Part shown: piece after piece, positions 1-6,027 of the stretch
Layout: each line of letters opens with the position of its first letter
Numbering within the stretch: position 1 is the first letter of the stretch
NCBI GenBank assembly: GCA_026770585.1
Contig: MU647086.1
Location: forward strand, 99,785-110,244
DNA from: Baffinella frigidus
Lineage: Eukaryota; Cryptophyceae; Cryptomonadales; Baffinellaceae
DNA: 10,460 bases
Direction of reading: 5' to 3'
Notes under the pieces: generated by a model
What the model was told of the DNA's origin: nothing
The model's input: only the letters and a program-made list of their open reading frames with translations
Databases searched by the model: none
Program-made: the position numbers and the translations under genes

Positions 1-95
1 CCAACCAACCAACCAACCAACCAACCAACCAACCAACCAACCAACCAACCAACCAACCAACCAACCAACCAACCAACCAACCAACCAACCAACCA
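1..95. repeat. (CCAA)n microsatellite
   Basis: About 23 uninterrupted copies of CCAA plus CCA, running into the left edge of the window. Confidence 0.98.
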
Positions 96-316
96 GATCA
101 GACCCCGCAGGCGCCCCGGGGCGTCAGCAGCTCGAGACACGCTGGGGCGCGAGTCGAGGCGTTTTCTGCAGAGAGAGGGGGGGGGCGGCCGTGTGCCCAG
201 AGCACCAGCCACGTTAGCCCCTGCCTCGGACGCGCGTGTCACGCTGCAGGAGAACCTTTTTTGCACCTCCACACCCCGAAGAGTGTCACACTCAGCCCAC
301 CATGTGATTTACCTCG

Positions 317-411
317 TATCCCTTCAGTGGCCACACCGTCAAATTTAACGGCCAAGAGGTCCTAGGCAGGTACGGTAGGGCGTATGAGCGTACTGGCCAC
401 TTATGGGGTTA
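317..411. mobile_element. MITE-like element, copy 1
   Basis: About 95 bp with degenerate terminal inverted repeats (TATCCCTTCAGTGGCCA at left; TGGCCACTTATGGGGTTA at right). Its core CCAAGAGGTCCTAGGCAGGT recurs exactly at 9838-9857 in a second copy in USP5 intron 7. Confidence 0.6.
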
Positions 412-597
412 ATGCGAAAAGCTTACGTTAACGGACCCCTTAAGGGGTCGGTTAACATGGGCTTCCTGGAGCCGTTGATGGTCAACCGGGCTCTAAAACG
501 ATTTTAAAAGCGATTTCAGGACTTTTAAAGCCCAAGAATGTTTTCATTATAAATTTTGTACCAAAGTTACTACTCCGTTAACGTAAGCTTTTTGCAT
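412..597. mobile_element. Inverted-repeat element with 24-bp ends
   Basis: Ends 412-435 and 574-597 are reverse complements around GCTTACGTTAACGGA with one mismatch. The interior includes a 14-bp palindrome, ACCCCTTAAGGGGT, and AT-rich sequence. It abuts the 317-411 element directly, so the two may be one composite insertion. No transposase. Confidence 0.55.
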
Positions 598-1052
598 GAG
601 GGTATGCCTCTCCTCACTATCGCCAAGCGCTGGTTTTCGATGGGCCTCGGACCAAGGAAAATTGGGGGATGTCCAATTCGGTCTTGACCACACAGAGTGT
701 GTCACCGAGATCTCAAAGCCCACTCGGGGACTCACCTAAAGGGTATTTGAAATCGGACATCGCAAGCCAAGGACATGCAAGGCCCCTGTTTGACCCCCCC
801 CCCCACCCGGGGCATTTTTTTGAAATTCTCAGCAGTTGGAAAAGTTCGCTGGTGTTACAAATCTGTACTGGCAGGCTCAGTGTGTCCAGCACGCCTCCAA
901 TGCCAGGTAACCATCCTATTTGCTTTCGCTTTCGCTGATTTGCTTTCGCATGCTTTAGCGGGCGCGACAGGCCCTGGACGCGCGATACGTGTGAGGCCGG
1001 ACCATAGGACGGGCATCAGTGCGCACACTAAGCGTTGGGCGCGTTGGCGCGT

Positions 1053-1285
1053 GCGCAGCAGACGTGTCCTCGGGGGCAAGGCCCTTCCGCTGGCCCCCTT
1101 GGGATAGTGGATAGGGGAGGCAGGACAGAGTTTTGGACCAAAGTGACAACACGTCGTGCAGTCTCTCCCATCTCCCCGGAGAAGCGCTCCGTCCACGGGC
1201 TCGGTTAACTCTGTCCTGCCCCCCTTATCCACTATCCTAAAAGGGGCAGCGGTAGGGCCTTTTCCCGGGGAAACGTCTGCTGCGC
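1053..1285. mobile_element. Foldback element with about 80-bp arms
   Basis: Left arm 1053-1132 and right arm 1207-1285 are inverted copies (for example CAGGACAGAGTT and AACTCTGTCCTG, and GTCTGCTGCGC at the outer end), roughly 80-85% identical by eye. They enclose a 74-nt unique loop. No coding capacity. Confidence 0.75.
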
Positions 1286-1447
1286 CTCTTGTTGTTGACC
1301 ACAGGGGTCAGGTTACTGGCAAAAGGGCTTGTACCGTGTACGGACATTGTTGAGACTCTTCTCAAGGCTCTGCGGCTGCTAAGTAGGGGCCGTGGACGCA
1401 CGACCAGTGGTGGGGACGACCAGTGTTGGCTCAAGAAAAATGGGCAC

Positions 1448-1528
1448 CTTGCTGATCTCCTCGACGCTGAGCGCCCCCGCCAAGTCCTGCTTGTTGGCCA
1501 GCACCAGCAGCGATGCCCCAGCCAGCTT
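1448..1528 (-). CDS. ARL2: ARL2 exon 6 (NKQD motif)
   Basis: 27 codons in phase 0: [16 protein letters not shown], then [15 protein letters not shown] is the G4 guanine-specificity motif. Acceptor GGGGAGCAG; donor GTGCCC from 1447. This is the last ARL2 exon I can recognise, and coding must resume with the SA/TG loop and C-terminal helix further left. Confidence 0.94.
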
Positions 1529-4500
1529 CTGCTCCCCACCACACATCCCGCGTCACCTCAACCGCCAACGACCCGTAGCAGCTTAAAACCGGTTTTTGAA
1601 GAACGCGTTTTCCACCAGGATGTACACTTTAAAGTGTGTGAGTCATCCAAGCAACCCCCCAGGAAAACTCCAGACCCCTAGGGATGTTCTACCGTGAGGT
1701 CCTGTGGAACGAATATCCGGAGCTCTAAGTCCCGAAATAAGCTGTGTGAGTTGATGGTGGAACATCCCAACACCCCCACCAACGTCGCTGAAATGACCGC
1801 CACTCAGAAATGCAGCAAAAGAGCCCTTGCAACTCTCAGCCTCGCCCCCTCACGTGTTTCCGCTGTGCAGCACTCGCCAAAGCCATGGCATGCCGAACAC
1901 CATCAACGCGCCAGACGCGCCGCATGCACAACGGGCGCTAGGACGGGAGGGTGGTGGTGTCGGGGGGCGAAAGGACCTCCTGCAACAACAGGTTTGAAAG
2001 CTCCTCGGCACAATCCGCCAACCGTCGCGTGTCCGCGGAATCCACCACCCAGATCAGCCCATCGGTCGCCTGGTGCGTTGCACACCCATCGTCAGTAAGC
2101 TCGCGGCAAGTTCCGGAATGCTGCACCTGAACGCTGACCGCTACACCCTGTACCATAAACAAAAACCCTGCGACCTGAACTCGGAACCCTAAACCCTAAA
2201 ACCCTGAGACCTGAACTCGGAACCCTAAACCCTAAAGTTCAAACCCCAAAACCCAACTTCAAACTTCCAACTCCCAAACCCTAAGCCCCAAACACCACAC
2301 CCTCAACCCTAAATCCCGGGCACAACACACCGAACCCAAAAACCTGAACCCCAAACCGTAAACCCTAATAGGGTTTGGGGTTGATTCGGTGCCTGGTGCG
2401 TGGCACTCCGATCGTCAGGCAGCATTCCGGAACTTGCCGCGGTTTTTTTTATGGTATAGGGTGTAGAGGTCAGCGTTCAGGCGCAGCATTCCGGAACTTG
2501 CCGGTGAGGACGCGGACGCCCCACCCTATACCATAAAAAAAGCTCGCGGCAAGTTCCGGAATGCTGCACCTGAACGCTGAAGGCTACACCCTATACCATA
2601 AAAAAAACCAAACCCTGAGACCTGAACTCTGAACCCTAAACCCTAACGTTCAAACCCCAACCCCCAACTCCCGACTTCCAACTCCCCAACCCTAAGCCCC
2701 AAACACCACACCCTCAACCCTAAATCCCGGGCAAAACACACCGAACCCAAAAACCTGAACCCCACACCTTAAACCCTACTAGGGTTTGGGGTTTAGGGTT
2801 GACGGCTTAGGGTTCAGGGTTGAAGGTTGATGGTTTAGGTTTCATAATGTAGGGTTTAGGGTTTAGGGTTTAGGGTTTAGGGTTTAGGGTTTAGGGTTTA
2901 GGGTTTAGGGTTTGGGGTTTAGGGTTTAGGGTTTAGTGTGTAGGGTTGAGGGTTGAGGGTTGAGAGTTGATGGTTTGGGGTTGAGGGTTGAGGGTTGAGG
3001 GTTGATCGTTAAGGGTTTAGGGTTGATGGTTTAGGGTTGATGGTTTGGGGTGTAGGGTTTGGGATTTGGGGTGTAGGGTTGAGGGTTGAGGGTTGAGGGT
3101 TGAGGGTTCAGAGTTTGGGATTTAGGGTTTGGGGTGTAGGTTTTAGGGTTTAGGGTTTAGGGTTTAGGGTTGAGGGTTGAGGGTTGTGGATTGAGGGTTA
3201 AGGGTTAAGGGTTCAGAGTTTTAGAATTTAGGGTTTAGGGTGTAGAGTGTAGGGTGTAGGGTGTAGGGCGAAGGGTGTAGGGTTTAGGGTGTAGGGTGTA
3301 GGCTGCAGGGTGTAGGGTGCAGGGTTCAGGGTGTAGGGTGTAGGGTGTAGGGTGTAGGGTGTAGGGTGTAGGGTTTAAGGTTTAGGGTTTTGGGTTCAGG
3401 GTTTGGGGTTTGGGGTTTAGGGTTTAGGGTTTAGGGTTTAGGGCGTAGGTGTTAGGATTGAGGGCTGCGGGTGTAGGGTTTAGGGTCGAGGGTTTGGGGT
3501 TTAGCATTTATGAATTATGTTTCAGGCTTGAGGGGTTAGTATTTAGGGTTTAGGGGTTAGGGAATAGGGTTCAGGGTCCAGGGTTCAGGGTTTAGGGTCC
3601 AGGGTTCAGGTTTGAGGGTTTGGGTTGCAGGTTTGTGGGTTGTGAGTTGAGGATTGAGGGTTGATGGTTGAGGGTTGAGGGTTTGGCGTTCAGGGTTGAG
3701 GGTTGAGGTTTTAGGGTTTAAAGGTGGTGAAAACCTGAACCCAAAACTCCTCACCCTACGTATAAAACTCCAAGCCCACGCACTGAAACCCGATAATGCG
3801 CAACTCAAGCGGTCAAACGGCCATTGTCGGGCATTGTTAGGGTAGGCGTCCCATTCCTGGCTCGCAGGAAACTATCGCAAGGATTGAGCGGGATTCTGAA
3901 GTGCCCCGGATGTGAAAGTAAAACACAAAACCCAAGCCCTACACCCTCAAATCCTAAACCCTAAACACCAAACTCCAAACCGTAACCTTAAAAATCAATC
4001 CCTCAACCCTAAGACCTTAACCCTGAACCCCAAACCCGAAATCCGAAACCCGAAACCCGACACCCGAAACCTGCAACCCGAAACCACAGGCCCGACAACC
4101 GATCTCCACTCCACCCATCGGGTCTAGACAGCAGAGCAGGGCGACCTCGAAATAGTTGCGCCAGTAACTCCGAAGCGTCTTTTGTCCTCCCACGTCCCAG
4201 ATGTTGAGCTTGTACCTGCGCGCAACGACCGAGCTGTGTTGGTACACCGTTCGCGATTGCCAGGCGCGGCAGCGCAATCGGCGAGGCGGGGCACAGGGTG
4301 CATCCGCAGGATTCAGAAGGGCAACTGGCGCCTCACCCGCGATAGTCAAGCGTCTTGATGTTGAAGCCAAGCTGCGCACAGGGACAGCACTGTCAGTGAC
4401 GCTGCAATGTTCAACTCACACCGGCTGCAGTTGGGCGAAATGGTGAGGAACAGGGGATGCGGGGTCAAGGAACCGTTGGGCTCACGACGTCGATGTCCTC

Positions 4501-4802
4501 CCCGTTGAACTTCTTCACGATTGTGGTTTTGCCCGCGTTGTCCAGCCCCCTGCCCAGCTCGCGCGAGAATCATGAAGCGCGGCAGGCCCCCGTTCAGGGG
4601 ACTGTGGACAGCAGTCGATGGGGGCAGCTCCAAAATTCAGCACGCGACATCTGTGCAAGCCACAGAGGAAGCATTTCGGGGGGCGCGTCCGCTGCTCATG
4701 GAGCGAGGACGCAAATTAGGGCGGGAGGGAGACTTACACCATGAGCAGGCGCATCTCGCGCTCTTTTTGGCGCACCTTCTTCAGGATTGAGAGAAGCCCC
4801 AT
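1448..4802 (-). CDS. ARL2: ARL2 small GTPase gene, partial (exons 1-6, C-terminus missing)
   Basis: ADP-ribosylation-factor-like GTPase 2. In the known family it acts in tubulin folding with cofactor D and in release of lipidated cargo from PDE6-delta/UNC119-type carriers. Joined on the minus strand: 4802-4738, 4549-4474, 4371-4337, 4215-4146, 2069-1977, 1528-1448, which is 420 nt or 140 codons with all phases compatible. Visible motifs are N-terminal [17 protein letters not shown]-loop GLDNAGKT, switch [12 protein letters not shown], switch [26 protein letters not shown] and the guanine-specificity motif NKQD. WRNYFE plus [11 protein letters not shown] point to ARL2 rather than ARF1 or ARL3. 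The family is about 184 residues, so roughly 44 C-terminal residues, including the G5 SA motif, are missing. I found no exon for them between 1447 and 1, so they probably lie outside the window. Introns are 188, 102, 121, 2076 and 448 nt. Confidence 0.93.
1529..1976 (-). other. ARL2 intron 5
   Basis: 448-nt intron, GTCCTT...GAGCAG. It contains a 14-bp palindrome (ACACTTTAAAGTGT, 1624-1637) and a small imperfect stem of 11 bp (about 1684-1694 with 1756-1766). No conserved coding is seen, and the short plus-strand frames here match nothing. Confidence 0.8.
1977..2069 (-). CDS. ARL2: ARL2 exon 5
   Basis: 31 codons in phase 0: [13 protein letters not shown], then [29 protein letters not shown] is the beta-4 strand of ARL2. 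The acceptor is CGCACCAG ending at 2070 and the donor is GTCCTT from 1976. The acceptor segment (2063-2095) has a second copy at 2387-2418 inside the preceding intron. Confidence 0.95.
2063..2607. repeat. Duplicated and inverted acceptor-proximal module
   Basis: A unique segment (2101-2159, around CGGCAAGTTCCGGAATGCTG) recurs inverted at 2419-2442 and 2449-2502, and forward again at 2542-2601. A separate 32-33-bp piece that spans the ARL2 exon 5 acceptor (2063-2095) recurs at 2387-2418. The telomere-like stretch after the first copy is also duplicated after the last. Confidence 0.8.
2160..2384. repeat. Degenerate CCCTAAA telomere-like block, first copy
   Basis: Scattered CCCTAAA, CCTGAACTC and CCCCAAAC units in CCCTAAA polarity. 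It ends in a polarity switch, AAACCCTAATAGGGTTTGG, at about 2360-2378. It is a near-copy of 2608-2785. Confidence 0.85.
2608..2785. repeat. Degenerate CCCTAAA telomere-like block, second copy
   Basis: Direct duplicate of the block at 2160-2384, sharing AACACCACACCCTCAACCC and the CCCGGGCA word. It ends in the matching polarity switch, CCCTACTAGGGTTTGGGG. Confidence 0.85.
2778..3726. repeat. Interstitial TTTAGGG telomere-like array
   Basis: Nearly 950 bp of heptamer-type repeat in TTTAGGG polarity. A perfect run of eight AGGGTTT units lies at about 2851-2906. Elsewhere variants dominate: TTGAGGG (about 2941-3005 and 3079-3110) and TGTAGGG (about 3236-3366). It lies wholly inside ARL2 intron 4. 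Confidence 0.95.
3801..3892 (+). repeat. Dispersed repeat, copy A (ARL2 intron 4)
   Basis: Begins CAACTCAAGCGGTC and ends GCAAGGATTGAGCGGG. The same two words at nearly the same spacing occur at 5295-5390, with weaker similarity between them (TCCCAT, AAACT/GAACT). Confidence 0.6.
3928..4085. repeat. CCCTAAA-polarity telomere-like block, distal
   Basis: Degenerate CCCTAAACAC, CCCGAAAC and CCCTGAACC units in the polarity opposite to the main array, separated from it by about 200 bp of mostly unique sequence. It ends just before ARL2 exon 4. Confidence 0.85.
4146..4215 (-). CDS. ARL2: ARL2 exon 4 (switch II)
   Basis: One base completes the Gly codon, then 23 codons: [18 protein letters not shown] followed by RNYFE. 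WDVGGQ is the G3 / switch II motif with the catalytic Gln. Acceptor GCGCGCAG; donor GTCGCC from 4145. The exon opens the 2,076-nt intron that holds the telomere-like array. Confidence 0.95.
4337..4371 (-). CDS. ARL2: ARL2 exon 3 (35-nt micro-exon, switch I)
   Basis: Reads [11 protein letters not shown] plus two bases of a Gly codon. It follows acceptor GTGCGCAG and is followed by donor GTGAGG. The switch I to beta-2 segment matches ARL2 exactly where it must, between SPT of exon 2 and YKLNIWD of exon 4, which supports such a short exon. Confidence 0.9.
4474..4549 (-). CDS. ARL2: ARL2 exon 2 (P-loop)
   Basis: Follows an acceptor GGGCAG ending at 4550. It reads (V)[18 protein letters not shown] then IDVVSPT, and holds the Walker A / P-loop GLDNAGKT that binds GTP phosphates and the start of switch I. 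The 76 nt are one base completing the Val codon plus 25 codons, ending in phase 0. The donor is GTTCCT, which is weak. Confidence 0.93.
4738..4802 (-). CDS. ARL2: ARL2 exon 1 (start codon and N-terminal helix)
   Basis: ATG at 4802-4800 opens [21 protein letters not shown], which matches the conserved ARL2 amphipathic N-terminal helix and fixes the start. The exon ends in phase 2 (ATG GT) at a near-perfect donor, GTAAGT, from 4737. The next exon supplies the G that completes the Val codon before GLDNAGKT. Confidence 0.93.
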
Positions 4803-5161
4803 ATTTACCCTTTGCCTACACACACCACGCCTCGACCGTCTCCCGCGTTGACCCCCGCCCGCCACTCCCTCGACCAGCCCTTCTTCGGAACCCGTCTCGA
4901 CGAAAGGGTCCCAGTCCTGAGGTGGTCCAAATGGAGGATCTGTCTTGATCCTGTTTCAAGGTCAAGGCATTCGAAATTGATTTTGTAGAGGGCGAAATTG
5001 CAGTTATACCAGCCTCGATTTGATCAGAAGTTTGTGCAGCTGGGGTTCGCGGAACATGGAGGGGTCCTCGCGACCTTGACCTTCATGAACTGAGATCTGG
5101 ACGCCACTGCCTTCGTGTCTACTCGCTGCCACTCGTTGCCGTGATTTTTTCAGACAGCTCC
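4803..5161. promoter_or_regulatory. Divergent upstream region between ARL2 and USP5
   Basis: The two genes point away from each other, so the stretch between the ARL2 ATG and the candidate USP5 exon 1 should carry both promoters. I see no clear TATA box. There is an 8-10-bp inverted pair (CAAGGTCAAGG near 4958 with CCTTGACCTT near 5082). Assignment is by position only. Confidence 0.45.
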
Positions 5162-5263
5162 ATGGGACAGCCTGGAGCCACAGGACGCAAAGCTGCAACC
5201 AGTGAGGGCTGGGGACACAGGAGAAGGTCTCGCTGCGTCGCTCTCCTGCTAGCCGCCGCTGCG
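5162..5263 (+). CDS. USP5: Candidate USP5 exon 1 (tentative)
   Basis: From ATG at 5162, 34 codons run open to a strong donor GCG|GTGAGC at 5264, ending in phase 0 as exon 2 requires. The product would start MGQPGATGRKAATSEGW and end RRRSRCVALLLAAAA, joined to ALLGRIRANL. Plant and animal USP5 have only a few residues before this point, so a 34-residue extension with a basic then hydrophobic segment would be unusual. The real first exon may be a shorter one elsewhere, or part of this stretch may be 5' UTR. Confidence 0.3.
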
Positions 5264-5724
5264 GTGAGCACCTCATCAGTGCAGTCAGCGTGCGCGACTC
5301 AAGCGGTCCGAGGGAGTCTACGGCCGGACGGGCGGGCGGGCGGCTTCCCATCTCTGAAATCTGGGGAACTGATGCAAGGATTGAGCGGGGTCAACGGGTG
5401 TGCAAGGAGGAGGAAGGAGAAGAATGGAAGAGGGTGTGCGGCGTGCAGGCCCGTGAGGGTTCTGCGAGGATGGGATGGCCAGCGAGCGGGCGTGCTCAGA
5501 GGGGGAGGCCGCGAACAAAGCGCCCCAGGGGTGGAATTGGAGCCATTGAAATTCACAGGCAGACAGGTCGACGGGATGCCTTGGGGATCTGTCGTGGCAA
5601 CGCCCGATGAGGTGCCCGCCCACAAACCTTCCCTCCACCCGCCCTCAAATCTGCGATGCTTGGCCGGCTCTGTGTGCGCTCTCCTCATCTTCCTCTGACG
5701 CAAGACCTCCTCACCGTTTTGCAG
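5264..5724 (+). other. Region 5' of USP5 exon 2 (candidate intron 1)
   Basis: 461 nt that would be intron 1 if the exon at 5162-5263 is real. It carries one copy of a dispersed repeat (5295-5390) also found in ARL2 intron 4. The open frames across it on both strands match no known protein. Confidence 0.4.
5295..5390 (+). repeat. Dispersed repeat, copy B (5' region of USP5)
   Basis: Begins CGACTCAAGCGGTC and ends GCAAGGATTGAGCGGG; partner of 3801-3892 in the same orientation. Confidence 0.6.
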
Positions 5725-6027
5725 GCGCTGCTGGGGCGCATTCGCGCGAACCTCTCCAAGATCAAGGTTCCAGGCCACGGCGACCGGGTGCGCAAGACGG
5801 AGTGTGTCTTGAGCTTCGACTCGCCCGAGTCGCCGGAGGGCATCTTTGTTAGCATGTCCAACTTCCAGGGGTACGGCGCCGACTACATTGCGCTTGATCA
5901 CCAGCGCAATGGCAGCGAGCTCTACCTCAACATCAAGTGGAAGAAGATCCCTAAGGCGGTCGACCCCTCCAAGAAGAGCGATGAGGCTCCTACCAAGCTC
6001 GCCATTGGCGTCGAGGGTGGATTCCAG
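5725..6027 (+). CDS. USP5: USP5 exon 2 (N-terminal UBP-like domain)
   Basis: 101 codons. The acceptor follows a pyrimidine-rich tract (CTCACCGTTTTGCAG ending at 5724), with a branch-point-like CTGAC at about 5696-5700. It reads ALLGRIRANLSKIKVPGHG, then CVLSFDSPESPEGIFVSM, NFQGYGADYIALDH and KLAIGVEGGFQ, close to the N-terminus of USP5/UBP14. It ends CAG|GTGCGC in phase 0. Without splicing, the frame could start at ATG 5656, but the family alignment begins about where the acceptor lies. Confidence 0.93.

Larger units (their letters stand above)
1..1447. other. Probable ARL2 intron 6 (or intron plus flank), no recognisable exon
   Basis: No translated segment here, on either strand, resembles the missing ARL2 C-terminus or any other protein I know. 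The stretch holds a CCAA microsatellite (1-95), a G-run near 178-187, two adjacent inverted-repeat elements (317-411 and 412-597), a C-run near 796-805, a short GCTTTCG-rich stretch (about 922-955) and a large foldback element (1053-1285). If ARL2 is intact, this is an intron of more than 1.4 kb. Confidence 0.55.
2070..4145 (-). other. ARL2 intron 4, repeat-filled
   Basis: 2,076-nt intron (GTCGCC...CACCAG), far longer than ARL2 introns 1-3 (102-188 nt). Nearly all of it is repeat: telomere-like heptamers in alternating polarity, a duplicated and inverted unique module (about 2063-2607), and a short dispersed repeat (3801-3892). No coding is seen; translations of the array are low-complexity NPKP/LNPQ strings. 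Confidence 0.85.

Noticed and set aside
1-95. CCAA repeat as a telomere or CRISPR
   Set aside because: A plain 4-bp microsatellite with no spacers and no G-run motif typical of telomeres.
123-165. Possible ARL2 exon 7 after a strong minus-strand pyrimidine tract and CAG (166-168)
   Set aside because: The acceptor looks good, but phase-0 reading gives 13 residues then a stop and none of the frames resembles the ARL2 C-terminus. A truncating terminal exon cannot be fully excluded.
1684-1731. Short plus-strand frame reading [14 protein letters not shown] then stop
   Set aside because: Looks protein-like by eye but is short, isolated, matches nothing I know, and lies within ARL2 intron 5 on the opposite strand.
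3557-3808. Open frame encoding repeated LNPQ/LNPE peptide
   Set aside because: Direct translation of the telomere-like heptamers; not a protein gene. The same holds for the NPKP-type frame at 3912-4127.
2160-4085. Telomere-like array as a true chromosome end
   Set aside because: It is flanked on both sides by consecutive ARL2 exons in correct order and frame, so it is interstitial unless the assembly is wrong.
1448-4802. ARL2 as a pseudogene
   Set aside because: All six exons keep frame, splice sites and every visible GTP-binding motif; the large repeat-filled intron alone is not evidence of loss.
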